Below are positions 33,815 through 45,744 of a stretch of DNA of 64,000 bases, piece by piece. Source of the DNA: Macrocybe gigantea (Eukaryota; Basidiomycota; Agaricomycetes; Agaricales; Callistosporiaceae); the NCBI GenBank assembly GCA_011319805.1, contig SJRY01000266.1, forward strand, positions 744,001-808,000. The letters are read 5' to 3'. Position numbers and translations under genes: made by a program. Position 1 is the first letter of the stretch, and each line of letters opens with the position of its first letter. The notes under the pieces are model-generated. The model searched no databases. It had not been told where the DNA came from and saw nothing but the letters and a program-made list of their open reading frames with translations.

Positions 33815-35481
33815 TCAGTCATCGACTTCAGCCGCCAATGTGAGCCTATCATAACAAAGTCTTGCGACGGCTTCGCCATCTAAAGGAATGGAATTCCCCT
33901 GGAAGCCTTCGACGTAACGGGGTTCTGGTAGAGCTGGACTGGTGAAGGACCTGGGAAAGGAGGATTGACAACTGATACTTAAACAGAGCAGAACACGCAC
34001 TGTGAACCCCAGAATCCATAGTGTACCATTCCAAGGGCTCTGGTCGTGTACTCGTAATCGTGTGCGAAACCACCAGGGAAAAAGAATTCGATGACCGTCG
34101 ATCGAGGGGAAGGCTTCATCCAGATGAGGGACGTGAGGCCGTTTCCGTGTACTCCCATCATAATCTATTTTCGTGCATGAAAAAAAAGGACACTGAAAAG
34201 GTGCGCAAGTGGCCGTTACCGTTGTCCTGGCAGCCAGTTTTATCTGCTCTAGTCTAGACATTTTTTCCGCAGCGACCACATTGACCTCCCATCCGTATCG
34301 GTCGCGTAGCTTGTAGAGCTCGCTGACGAGCTTCTCATGATCTTCATGGAGAAGCATGCGCCTGCCCCATTCTTGCCTGGAGATGTACGTTATAACCGGT
34401 TTGCCCGTCGTCCCACCGCCCGTATCCGGGTCAAGACCGGCCATCTGGATGACGTTGTTGCGGATGGTCATCCACCAGTTCACGCTTCCGGGAAGGGCAA
34501 ACGCAGCAGAGGCTGTTCTTTGGAAGCGAGCAAAGTTGAAAGAAGACATCGCAGCGGAGCGGTCGGCGAGGACGACCCTGTCAAAGACAAAAGGGCGGCC
34601 CATTTCGGCACGGTCCCGCCAGTCGTCCTTGAATTCCATGATGGCAGAGGGGAAGGAGGAACGGATCACCCATTCGTTTAGAGCTGCGTAGTCACGCCAA
34701 TGGTAGGCGTCGAGATGGTTAAACATGAGCCGTCGTACAGGAGGTAAGGTCGTGTTGCCATCGTGGGTTATGAATGTGTCCAAAGTGGAGTAAGCACGCC
34801 AGAATCCGAACCAGAGCTCAGCCGACCAGTGATAGTAATGCGTCACGCTAGAGTCGGAGTGAGAGGGCTTTGGAAGGACAATTCAGAGGGAAGACGCACA
34901 ATTGGTAGGGGTCATTGATGAAATACTGAAAGGAAGTAAAACGGAGGGCACTCGTGTGGAAAGGGCGGGATACGCACCGAAACGCCATCAAGTAAGTGGG
35001 CCCCCGTCCCAAATAACCTCTTTGCCTGCGCAGGACTTATTACTTGGATTTCATTTTCCGTTGGCAGCCTCGCCAATTCTTTCTCCTTTCCATTTTCGAT
35101 GAACAGCCCTTTAGAAACATCGTAGTGACATTTGGCGTATTCTGGGGCTCGTCTGTCACAATATAGACAACCCCTTTCATGAAGTAGAGTCTGTCGAAAA
35201 TCGTCCACCCTAAGAATAGTCAATGACGAGACGCGAAACGCTGACGGAACTGTACCTGGCACATGAGCGAGAACCTTGGTCTGTGGTACGGCAGACGAGC
35301 CCCAGGCAAGGCGGGTGCGGAGGAATCCTGCTGCATTTTGAGGACTTGAGTGTGCGTATGTGTTCTTGTGATAGATGTCTCTCGGCTGCAAGTCGCCAGA
35401 AGAGCGGGTCAACAGGAGGAGGAAGGCAAGTAAAAGAGTGACAAGGACGACCTCGCGCGGGGTCGGTGCTTTTGGTGCCAT
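33815..35481 (-). CDS. GT61-family glycosyltransferase, type II membrane protein
   Basis: Golgi or ER glycosyltransferase of family GT61 (DUF563), which includes xylosyl-, arabinosyl- and O-GlcNAc transferases; the acceptor cannot be deduced. The start at 35481 (MAPKAPTPREVVLVTLLLAF) has a short cytosolic tail and a signal anchor. A stem and a Cys-containing region follow (GCLYCDRRAPEYAKC). After two introns come YFINDPYQF and VTHYYHWSAELWFGFWRAY, a family hallmark. Next is YISRQEWGRRMLLHEDHEKL, then after an intron IMMGVHGNGLTSLIWMKP, the conserved GAHG..L-type motif, and VIEFFFPGGFAHDYEYT. The protein ends ARLCYDRLTLAAEVDD. It is convergent with the phytochrome, with about 160 bp between the two ends. 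Confidence 0.82.
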
Positions 35482-35672
35482 CCGTCGCGATGGAGGTGTG
35501 GAATATCGTTAAGGCGCGGTCAACATGCAAATAACGTCCAGGTCCGATCATACCTCGATCATCGTTCTCCATTTTACCTGTCATTCAGTTCAAGAAAGCC
35601 AGACAATGTACACAGTAAAACTACGCAAGACGGTCATAGTACAAGGTGAGATTATCGACAAATATGCCAGCA

Positions 35673-37018
35673 TCAACTTTCGACGGGATAGCAGAGTGAG
35701 AATGTAGATAAGAGGTAATCATCGTCTTCTAAATCTTGGTCAAGTCCCTTGGTGGAGACAATGGATATCAAAGTTGCATCGGGGTCAACGACTTTGCCTG
35801 GTATCACCGGTGCCTGGAGCTGGGTGCAGGAGTGTCCCTCATCTTCCTGAGGTTGTGTTAGCTGCCTCCCCTGATCTCCCATTGGTAGCGGGGATTGGCA
35901 TGGCGACTTGGGAAGCTCCGCTTCTTTCGAGTCGTCAACAGTCGATACGTCTTCAGCAGACTGAAGTTGTGTAGGAGGAGTAGGAGGCAACAATGGGCTC
36001 GTATGTGCAAGTGTAATAGCGTCGTCGGACGAAACGCCTGCGGTGTCGATGGAGAGGGACTTGGTATGCGCAGAGCTACGTTCCGAGGCATGCATCGTTA
36101 CTTTTTGAATAGTGGGCGTACTTTTCAGTCGATCGCAGTCCTCGAGAAGCTTCACTGGTGGGCTAGAGAGATCATGGGGTTGGCGGAGATCGGGAAAGGC
36201 GCTGTCGTGTGCATCTTCGCGTGGGATCACATCTTCGGCTAGCGGCGGGGCGTCGTCGGGGTCGAGATCGTCCACAGCGCCAAATGAGGTATCGGAAAAT
36301 GATGCAGCATGGCTGTCGCCCGTCCCCAGGAGCTCCTGCTCAACTAACCGAAAAGAGTCCGACTGGTCGTCGTCTGATACCAGATTGATAACCTCTCCAG
36401 AGAGAACTTTGTTAGTTGGTGCAGGCGAGCTCCCTCCATCCGAGCAAAGGTCAATGACACCCAGTCGTTGAGCTGGTGCAGAGTTTTTTGAGCGACTGTC
36501 AATTTTTCGTCGCTTTACAGGTGCTCTGTCCTCCTCGGAATCAGATAATTCGACAATGCCTATGGAAACGACTTGTATACCATGAGTGCAGAGGACTCGT
36601 CAGTCAAACCATGATTTACATACTGGCGCTATTTTCGATCGTTTTGTGACATTTTTGAGGGCGCGTTGGTGACATTATTCGAGATAAAGGACTGAATGGC
36701 AAATCCGACTCTGAACTGCCTTCAGAATCAGACGTCTTCGTCTTCTTTCTCGGCGTGGGCTTCGGTCTGGGTGAAATAATTGACCTACGACGTTGTAGAT
36801 CATCTAAACGCTGCGATGACGGGCCTGGAGTCGCGTTACGCTGAACGTGACGACGTCGGACAACCAACTGACGTGCGAGTTTCTGGCGAGACCTCGAAGA
36901 TTCAAGCCTTGACGGCGACGACGGAGATCCGTCTAGTCAACACAGTAGCCCCCCGGTAAGAAAACGAGACAAGCTGGGACTGGAGCCGATCTTTACCATG
37001 GGCAAGCTCATCTACCAT
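35673..37018 (-). CDS. Nuclear protein with three SUMO-interaction-like motifs
   Basis: No domain recognised. The start exon at 37018 is tiny (MVDELAH) and spliced to DGSPSSPSRLESSRSRQKLA. A basic region VVRRRHVQRNATPG and the cluster PRPKPTPRKKTKTSDSEGSS follow. After another intron come three hydrophobic cores flanked by acidic/Ser residues: SIVELSDSEED, GVIDLCSDGG and EVINLVSDDDQSD, each fitting a SUMO-interacting motif next to phosphorylatable Ser and acid residues. VKRRKID is a nuclear-localisation candidate. The rest is acidic and Ser/Pro/Thr-rich, ending STFSLCYPVES. Such architecture suits a SUMO-linked chromatin or DNA-repair adaptor, but this is inference. It is divergent from DUG2. 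Confidence 0.6.
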
Positions 37019-37394
37019 CGTTGAGGGTGTTTGCGAATGGGCAGCATCTGATATTGACTCTGCGAGTCGTTGTGATTATGCAAACCATGCAGAACGCTGT
37101 CTCTGTACCTTCAAGGACCGTCCATGCCGGTCGCGGTGAAGTAGAGTTGAAGGCGACCATGTGGCGCTGCTCATGGCCCGGTTGACAGACGCAATGATGG
37201 AATAGCACGTCGCTGTCGCGTGATGTCCGAAATTATGATTATGTCAGCTTGGAATCCTGAACGTGTCTTCAAAATCTAACATTTGGCTTAATTTGAGCAG
37301 AATCAAGGGCATTATTGGATATGTCCCAGCACCCTTTGTCGGCAATACCTCACCGTACGCTAGTAGGCATCGCTTGGCTCCTTCGTCCGAGCTC
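37019..37394. promoter_or_regulatory. Divergent region with possible upstream DUG2 exon
   Basis: 376 bp separate the two assigned starts. The DUG2 frame stays open upstream of the ATG at 37395, back to an acceptor-like AATTTGAGCAG at about 37302. A small first exon beginning at the ATG near 37225 is possible, but no donor gives a clean phase. Confidence 0.35.
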
Positions 37395-40300
37395 ATGCAG
37401 CTTTTAGCATCTCTCAGCCGTGATCTGCACTTCGATGCATCTCCTACGCTCCTACATTCCCTACACGAATTGCGAAGCTCCGTTTTGAGTCTCGCGGCAG
37501 ATGACCGTCACGTATTCTCTGGCAGTCAAAATAAAGTCATATCTGTGAGATATCCCTCGGACATCTTCGTCTATGTGCTAACGTTTGCTAGGTATGGGAC
37601 AAAGATACCTTCGTCCTCACTAGCACACTCCGAGGACATACAGGAAGTGTCTTGGCTTTGGAATATGCCAAGGACAGGCGTTGGCTGTTCAGCTCCTCTG
37701 GTATTCCTTGCCTATAAGATTTCCATTCCGCTCGCTGACATTCACTGACAGGTGATTGCACCGTCAGAGTCTGGTCTACCGAGTCGTTGACTCCGATTTA
37801 CGTCCTTCATCCGTACTTGCAAACGGACGCGGGAGATCTATACTCTCTGTCTTGGTCACCTTCGCTGCAGAGGATCTTCATAGGATGCCAAAACACGTCA
37901 CTTCAATGGTTCGACTTTCACGAGCCGATCCCATCGATGCCGACTGTAACCTCTTCAGCCTCCATTTCCCTTTCGGATGTCTCAAACATATCCTCCGGCA
38001 CGTCCACACCAAATACCAGAAAAGCGCACAAATTTTTTGACAGCTACCCGATATACGAACGCAGGCCCGCCGACATCTACGCCAACAATAGGGAGATATC
38101 TATGCTCAGGTCGAACAGTCCCGACTCTGACAGTGGCACAGATATACCTCAGCCTCACGCAGTTCTTGACGTTCCAAGCAGCAACGTAATCGACTCCGCG
38201 CACTATGGGTATATTTATTGCATGACGCTGCTGGACAATGATGGTTCAACTTTCCTCGCCACTGGAAGTGGTGATGAAACTGTAAAGGTATGCCGGCCAG
38301 ACGGTCAGAGTTGATAGCAAAACAAAGACTGAGGCATTGTCAGTTGTGGGATTGCACAGGCAATATACCAAGACTAGTACACGAATTCCAATGCACGCAT
38401 GGTGCGGTCTTGACACTTGTAGGCCGTGGGGAGACATTGTATGCCGGTTGTCAAGACGGCTACGTCAAAGTTCTAGATCTCGAAACAAAAACAACAGTTA
38501 GGACCATCATAGTTCAAGAGGCAAGCTTCAGTTCACTTCTTAAGGCTTTAAGCGTTGATTTTTTTTTGTGCCAACGAAGTGCTTTGACATACTGTCTATG
38601 TCAATGGTGGGTACAGATCTGTATACCTGCTCCGCCGACGGATGGATAAAGGTAATGATCCAACTTCTTCGTTTCTCGACGAGGTCTCATACATCGCATA
38701 GCGTTGGTCTGCTTCCTTTGATTGCACGGCTGCATGGAAGGGTCATGATGGAATCATTCTGTCGTCTATTGTGACTTACCGTAATGGGAGTAGACAAAGC
38801 GCGTTGCGACTTGTGACTGGTGGAAACGACGATTTGATCAAGGTACAATAGTCTGGTCACATTCCCTTGATAATGCAGCTCATTCCTGCCTGGCCAGATA
38901 TGGGAAGTATTCGCACCCAGGAACCGTGACGAAGCCTTTCCTCTGTCCGTGAATGGTGGCGTTAACTTAATCGAAATTCAACCGACCATCGGTTCGCGAC
39001 AATCATTCTCGTTTCGCGTTTTATGTTCAGTCTACCTTCGTAGATACCATGACATATGCTCTCTCAAAGTTCATTTCTATTCCAAGCGTCAGCTCTAGTC
39101 CGGCACACACAGAAGATTGTCGACAGGCCGCAATCTATCTGAGAAAATGCCTAAGCCAGTTGGGTGCACAGACAACACTAGTCAAGTCTTCGCATTCACA
39201 CTGTTGCAAACCAGTTCCCATCTAATATATATATTTTAGTTACCGACCGGCGAAAGCAAAAATCCCCTTGTGTTAGGCACCTTCCATGGGACAAAAGGCC
39301 AGCATCGCAAACCGAGAATATTATTCTATGGGTATATCGTTTCACCGTTTTGTTGACAACCCAGCTCACAGCTATTTCAGTCACTACGACGTGATACCTG
39401 CACCCTCAGAAGGATGGAATTCGGATCCTTTCACGTTGACAGGGAGGAATGGTTATCTGTATGGACGTGGCGCAACTGATGATAAAGGGCCGATAATTGC
39501 AATCGCTTGTGCTGCCGCCGAACTCTTGTCGCGTAGAGCATTGGGCTTAGATCTTGTGTTTCTCATAGAAGGAGAGGAAGAATGTGGTAGCACAGGATTT
39601 AAGAATGCCGTGCAGAAGCATAAGGTGTGTAGCAGTCTTCAAGCGATGCGATTTTTCGTACTGAATCGTTCCAGGATCTCATAGGTCACATAGATTCGAT
39701 CTTAGTCAGGTGCGTACCATCCACATGAAAGATTTTTCCCTTTTGATGACCATATTGCTAGCAATTCCACATGGATCGGAGAGGATAGACCCTGTATAAC
39801 ATACGGACTAAGAGGGGTTGTCCACTGTGCGGTCGAGGTGGCGTTATTTGCTGATGTCCTTCTACTCTACCTGAAGATGTCGCCTCCAGATAGCAAGCGG
39901 CCACCCAGACCTTCATTCTGGTATCGAAGGCGGTGCTATGGCCGAGCCGATGCTGGATATGTGCGTTCTCCTTCCCCTCTGGGCGAATTTTTCATTCTGA
40001 TTGCTCGCAGGGTGAAGCTTCTAGGCATGCTAACGAATAGTCGCGGTCAGGTGCAAATACCGGGCTTCTGTGCGTAGTTTTCGTCGTCTTCAATAGCACG
40101 AGTTGACGCAAAGGTGCAGACGACAATGTACAACCTCAGACGCAAGAAGAAAAAGACCTTTACCAGTTGTTGTCTAGCATAACAAACCGGCCTGCGTCAT
40201 CACTGTCGGCACGTTGGCGGGAGCCGTCGTTGACTGTGCATACGATTGAAGGGTCTGGTCCAAGAAGTGGAGTGAATACAATCGTCTTTGCCGATCCCCT

Positions 40301-40942
40301 CCCTTATCTCCTTCTAATGCAGGTTCGACTGTAATACCTGGGGTCGTCAAAGCACAAATATCCCTACGGATTGTCCCTGATCAAGATTTGGATACGATTG
40401 TGAAATTTTTATGCGATCACATTCAGCATTCATTCAGGAGCCTGCAATCCCCAAATCGTCTCGAGGTGATGAACTATGTCCGTGCTCAGTCCCAGCTGTA
40501 CTTACATGGTGTTCACGCTTCAGGTGAAGATACAGCACACTGCCGACTGGTGGTTGGGAAACCTGGATGACTTTTGGTACAAGGCATTGGAGAGTGCCGT
40601 GCAAGAAGTTTGGAAGGTGGTACCGCTGCGAATCCGTGAAGGAGGAGTACGTGACTTACTTTCCACATCATTGCCGTTGCTCAACAAGCCATTCAGTCTA
40701 TACCTTCGGTGCCATACCTCGAGAAAGAGTTTGGTTGCCACGCTTTACATTTCCCTATGGGACAGAGCTCAGTATGACGATCCATGTCAGACTTACGTCC
40801 TTCCTCGTTGCTGACGCAATCCCAGGATGAAGCACATCTACCCAATGAACGGATCTCGCTCGTTAATTTAAACAAGGGCAAACTTGTCATGGAAAAGTTC
40901 TTGTTAAATGTTGGAGAACAGTGGACAGCAACGAGCTCGTAG
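37395..40942 (+). CDS. DUG2: Dug2-type glutathione-degradation protein, WD40 plus M20 peptidase
   Basis: Regulatory/catalytic subunit of the cytosolic Dug complex that cleaves glutathione (with Dug1/Dug3). The N-terminal half is a WD40 propeller: SVLSLAADDRHVFSGSQNK, RGHTGSVLALEYAKDRRWLF, DCTVRVWSTESLTPIYVLH, FLATGSGDETVKLWDC and DGYVKVLDLETKT across short introns. The C-terminal half is an M20 metallopeptidase: TYALSKFISIPSVSS, ILFYGHYDVIPAPSEGWNSD (metal His), LYGRGATDDKGP (bridging Asp), LIEGEEECGSTGF (catalytic and metal Glu) and SGHPDLHSGIEGGAMAEP. It ends VNLNKGKLVMEKFLLNVGEQ and WTATSS with the stop at 40940-40942. The WD40-peptidase fusion is the recognised Dug2 layout. The exact start is uncertain. 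Confidence 0.85.
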
Positions 40943-41714
40943 TCTTTCGTTCAGTTACGTGGTGCATTTTTCCGGTTTTCCCTTTCGGTCGCTTTCTATT
41001 GTGTATATTGGTTGTATGTTAGGATTTCTATCTAATTGTCACCGATCACCTGAAACGGAGGTTGTTAAAGCATATAAGTATCTTACATATGGACTAAAAT
41101 CACAGAAGTATGGGTGAAGACATGGAACGGTGATGTCTCCTGTATTGGGGCGGCAAGTGGGATGAAAGTATCCCTCCATTCAGTATTGAAGTGCCATTCC
41201 GGTCGACACGATCGGTTGGACCGAAGCATGCAAGCGAAGAGGGCATCAACAGTGTAAATTACTACCTGCACGTCCGAAAGGGAATTTATTTGCATAGCGG
41301 AGTGATCTCGACCTAGCGTCATAGTGAGAAGAAAATGAGTCTCGCTGATCAGTTCAGCGAGGCATATTAGCAAACATTGAGGCAGCCACGGGATTGATAT
41401 CGTCGGATGGAAATATATTTATTGGAAGGGAAGCAACGCGACGGGGCGAAAGTCGTGCTTTCGGAACACCTAAACGTACATTTACGCTGCCGGCAGCGAC
41501 TGGTAGGTCATTAGGACGATGAAAATAAAACCAGGCTGCGACGTCTATCGCGTGACCGCGTCTGCTGCGACACCCAGGCCTTCGTCCCATGATCAACAAG
41601 AACGCCACTCTGTGACCGGCTCGTACACGCACAAATGCCGGGTCTCAGATACTCCTCATTCCGTTTTCCCAAGCAATTCTTGCTGTTTCGACCATGGTCT
41701 CCGTGAGCGACACT
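40943..41714 (+). other. Intergenic, DUG2 to alcohol dehydrogenase
   Basis: 772 bp between co-directional genes. The first part is AT-rich and fits a 3' UTR; the rest should hold the dehydrogenase promoter. Antisense open frames here show no domain or splice support. Confidence 0.4.
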
Positions 41715-43401
41715 ATGAAAGCCATCCGATGGCATCCTCCTTCGTATGACGTTCGCGTCGAGACAATCCCAACTCCGACGTAGGCCTTTGCCCTTCGAGA
41801 TTGACCAAGGTCAGACTGAAGAGATGCCAATAGATTGCAAGACCCAGATGATGCCATTGTAAAGGTCAAAGTATGTGCCGTTGATTGTGAAAATATTGCT
41901 GTATTGATGGGGGGCGACGCCAACACTCCAGTACGCTGGCCTGTGCGGTATGTCCTGTACAATTATGCCAGCGATTGCATGATGGTTACTTCTACGTAGG
42001 CAGTGATCTTCATATCTACAGGGGTCATGGAGACATTCAAAGAGTGTGCGCATCTGCCTTTATAATAACAGATGCGACCGGTACTTAGGACTTGGTAGCC
42101 ATACAATTGGTCATGAATTTCTTGGCGAAGTTGTCGCCCTCGGGTCCAACTACGGCAAAGATGTACAGGGCAGACCGCAGCTCTATTCTTCGCTCAAATT
42201 CGGAGACAAAGTCATCGCTCCATTTACTGTGAATTGCGGGGAGTGCCAGTAAATCGAATGGTTTTCGCCCGGCGAGCGGGACTTTGACATCTTTTTACCT
42301 AGTATCTGCCGTCTTGGTTACACAGGCAAGTGCCCCAACGGCCTATTATTCGGTTCGACAGCTCTCGATGGCGGTCAAGCGCAATACGTCCGAGTGCCTA
42401 AAGCCGGAGGATCTCTGTTCAACCTCAGCGACCCCAGTACATGGTCTACCACGCTTACCAAGGAAGAGCAAGAAAAGGCCCTCACTAGCCTCTCGGACGC
42501 ATCGCTGCTTCTGCTAGCAGACATCCTACCTACTGGCGTTTTTGCAGCCCTGCAGGCCATTAATCACCCCAAAGTGCAACCTCTCATTTCTGGACGATCA
42601 TGGCCTCTGTGTCTCATGCCTCCAAGCCAGGTAATAGGAGTTAGCGAGGTTGCTCTCACACCAGAGGACAGGTTGTTGACGTTCGCAATCGTCGGGCTTG
42701 GGCCAGTAGGCGTCTGCGCCGCGATTGCTTTGCTGGATTTGCTCGCTACCCGCGGCCTGCCTTTCCGCATAGTAGCCATTGACCCAAACGGGTCCCGAAG
42801 AGAAAAGATGAATCATGTCTACAATGCAATTGCCCTGTCGGGTAGAGGCTCTGGCGAATTTCAAGTTCGTGACATCGAGGAAGCGAAAGGGCTGGTCAAG
42901 TCTTGGACGAACAATATTGGCTGCACTGCTGTTCTTGAGGTAGGCTTATCAGATTTTTCAGTTCCAACTGTGAAACTCTAAATTCCATTCGCATCTTTTA
43001 TGATTAGGTGGTGGGCAATAATAGTGCACTCACCTTATCCTATGACCTTGTCCGCGCATATGGCGTTGTAGTGTCTGTCGGCGTTCACGGCGAGCCTCCT
43101 GTGCCGTTCAACGGACGTCAAGTGTACGGCAAGAGTGTCTCCTTCGACTTCGGACGATGCCCCGCTCGCGCCATGTTTCCCATGGCGTTTGATTTGCTTG
43201 GTCAGTCGTACTCATAGCCTTGTCAGCCGTAGCGCGAAGCCGAACTCATTTGAAACAGTCAAAAGACAAGACGTCCTTGGCGGACTTGGCGAGCCTGCAA
43301 GTCTGCTCGACAAAATAGTCAGCTTTGAGGAGACTCCTCGAATTTACGATGCCTTTGACAAAGGCAAAATTGGAAAAGTGATCTTTGATCCATGGAAGTG
43401 A
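41715..43401 (+). CDS. Zinc-dependent alcohol dehydrogenase (MDR superfamily)
   Basis: NAD(P)-dependent dehydrogenase of the GroES-like medium-chain family, closest in feel to formaldehyde/threonine-dehydrogenase-like members; the substrate is unknown. The start MKAIRWHPPSYDVRVETIPT is typical. After introns, GSDLHIYRGHGDIQ carries the catalytic-zinc region, then TIGHEFLGEVVALGS (His-Glu) and FGDKVIAPFTVNCGECQ. The next exon gives GYTGKCPNGLLFGS, completing the structural-zinc Cys set. The Rossmann motif is LLTFAIVGLGPVGVCAAIAL, followed by IVAIDPNGSRREK. The C-terminal exons read EVVGNNSALTLSYDLVRAYG and VKRQDVLGGLGEPASLLD, ending KVIFDPWK at 43401. The junction between GHGDIQ and GLGSHTIGHE is not resolved to the base. 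Confidence 0.85.
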
Positions 43402-43515
43402 ATTTCGTACATCCCTCTTATTTTGTGTACTTGTAAATATCCATCGCACGAACATACGAAACTTATGAATAACAGCTTCTCGACCACGGACTTCGCGAAG
43501 GTGTGGAGGCAGCCA

Positions 43516-45161
43516 TTAAACGACCACCTTTAACGCAACAGGGTCAGATAAACCTATACTGAGGGCAATCGTGAGAACATACTGGCCAGCCGCTAGAGAA
43601 GTCGAGCCTATTGATTCCGAGCTGCACAAATGCGATTTGAATGAACGCGCAGGCCGCAGAGGAAGGATTACACGTACGAAACTTCCAGCGGCCGTATAAT
43701 AATCTGAGAAGAGTGAAAAAGGATGAACAAGTGGATATTCGACCAGAGCTGATTTGTACGTACGATAAATGAGTATGGGACCATCATTGTCCGTCATGAG
43801 ATCTTGACCACCGGGGCCGATTATGTTATCATGCGTTCCAAGGACAAGGGTACCGCCGCCTGCCGTTAACGCGATCCCAGATTTATCGACAAATCCACCA
43901 GTGGGGCTGTAATCATTTCAATTTCCTTGCGAGCCCTATGGTCCAAAAGAGTCGATAAATGCTGACCTTGAAGACCTGCCGACACGGATATTATAAGTGC
44001 TCGATGTTCCGGCACAGCATTTGTCCCAGGAGGTGAAAAGATAGTAAAAACTGCCGAATTTATAAATGACGCTGGCTTCGACTGCTCCACCGCCAGCGGT
44101 GCGTTGCGCTAATGACGTAACAGAGGTGCTTAAGAGCTTTCCAGTAGAAGGGTTGACCCTAACAGCAAAGGTTTCGACAGTTACCGTTGTGAATATCTTA
44201 ATGAAAGCTCTAGATACCTCATTTCCTTTATACCAGTCCAGAAACTACCAAGAGACAGATACCAGTTGCTCCCGTCTGCAAGGGGGACATTACTGATGAC
44301 TTCGACCGTGATAGATAAGAACATACCGACTAGCAAACTAGGGAACACGCGTGGTGCGTTGGTCGGAAGCAGATGTGGACACGAAGAAAATCACCCACTT
44401 GGGATCGATTGCCTGTGGGAAGCGTCAGGTCAATTCACGCGCAATCGATAACACCACATACATTGTAGTCGTTGCTGCTAGTGGTCGATGTGATGAGGCC
44501 TTCATTTGACCAGCTTCCTGAAGGCAGAGTCATGACTTGTTTGCATGTCCGTTATATACGACACGTGCCTGGAAGACCAGTAGTAGATTTCGCCAGGAAG
44601 ATGGCTGACTTGATGGTGGATTCGGCAAATGATTGAATTGGATGAAAGCGGGACACCTACTTTTTGCGAGCCGAATGTCGACGCCGAGTAATACAGCTTT
44701 TGAAACCGTAGTGAATATCAATGTGCGGGGTTTCAGCTTGCCAAGCTCACCCAGAACATGCCATTTGCGTAGTAGCAATCAGGTGCCCACAGATTTCTGA
44801 GGAAATACTGAAAATGGAGAGTTATTTGATGCAAGGTAGCACGAACCCATTAGAAGTTCCCGTATATGCGTCGGTCCAGCTGGCACCGCTTGGCCATACC
44901 TTTCCGACCAACGTCCATGCAGTGCGGTCTGTGGAAGTGCGGATCTCGATACCGGGCGCGGTGGCTGGTTGACACAGGCTTCGTGCAAACAACCTTTGAC
45001 CCAAGGTTAGGACACTTACAAAACACGAAATATTTTCCGCTGTTATCCTTGCACATCGTGGGGTCGTGTACGGCGGTGTTGCCTGTCACGACACCAGGGC
45101 CTACAACCGCTCCGACTGAGTTGATGAGGACTAACAACATTAGAGTAGATAGAAGATACAT
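43516..45161 (-). CDS. Secreted GH43 arabinan endo-1,5-alpha-L-arabinanase
   Basis: Plant cell-wall enzyme hydrolysing the arabinan side chains of pectin. The signal peptide MYLLSTLMLLVLINSVGAV is followed by GPGVVTGNTAVHDPTMCK, which holds the catalytic-base Asp of the five-bladed propeller. A later segment reads PGIEIRTSTDRTAWTLVGK and SWTDAYTGTSNG. AIDPK (pKa-modulating Asp) sits in a small exon near 44400, then NWYLSLGSFWTGI. AQRTAGGGAVEAS has the acid Glu, next to VIYKFGSFYYLFTSWDKCC and the STYNIRVGRS block, strongly typical of endo-arabinanases. The C-terminal exon continues through LVLGTHDNIIGPGGQD and ends DPVALKVVV. It is split by many short introns. The catalytic residues appear complete. 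Confidence 0.85.
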
Positions 45162-45744
45162 GATGGGGTAGAATGCCCAGAACTGGTCTCGCTATAGTCT
45201 TTAAACCATGCCGGTATTCGCAACGTCGAATATGCACCGAGGTTCTTGCAAAGCTGTAGCACCTGGAAAAAGATTTCATGAAGTGTATGCACGGCCCGGA
45301 ATGCACATGCCTCCATGTCATGTGCGGGATTTTGTAGAGGATAGACGATATGACGAGGAGAGCAATGTTTCCCGGCGCGATGGCATTACGGTCCGCAGGG
45401 TGGGCAACATCTTTCCCGTTGAATAGGATGAGCAGTAGATCATTCGTTACCCACGCCCTTGATCAAACGCGTGACTGCTTTAAGATTTCTCAGCCTCAAT
45501 AAAGTTCCAAACATGATGAACAACTACCAATAGTCGGAGAAATCGTCTGATTCATATGCGCAAGCTAGGTCAAGTGGTACCTTGTAGAATGACGCATCCT
45601 GGTCATTGGCGTGGAAATTGGAATGTATGTCAGAGAGGGCTGCGGAAGAAAAGCTTTCTAAAGAAGCTTTTGAACTTCTAACTGCCGTGAAGAAAACGAG
45701 TTTCAGCGATAAATGGACACGGGATCTCAGAAAACCCTAACACA
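45162..45744. other. Intergenic, BTB gene 3' end to GH43 start
   Basis: 583 bp between two minus-strand genes, holding the GH43 promoter and the BTB gene 3' UTR. No feature was recognised. The short plus-strand open frame at 45208-45426 lacks support. Confidence 0.4.

Noticed and set aside
34337..34691. Plus-strand open frames over the GT61 gene
   Set aside because: They are antisense shadows of the GT61 exon encoding YISRQEWGRRMLL.
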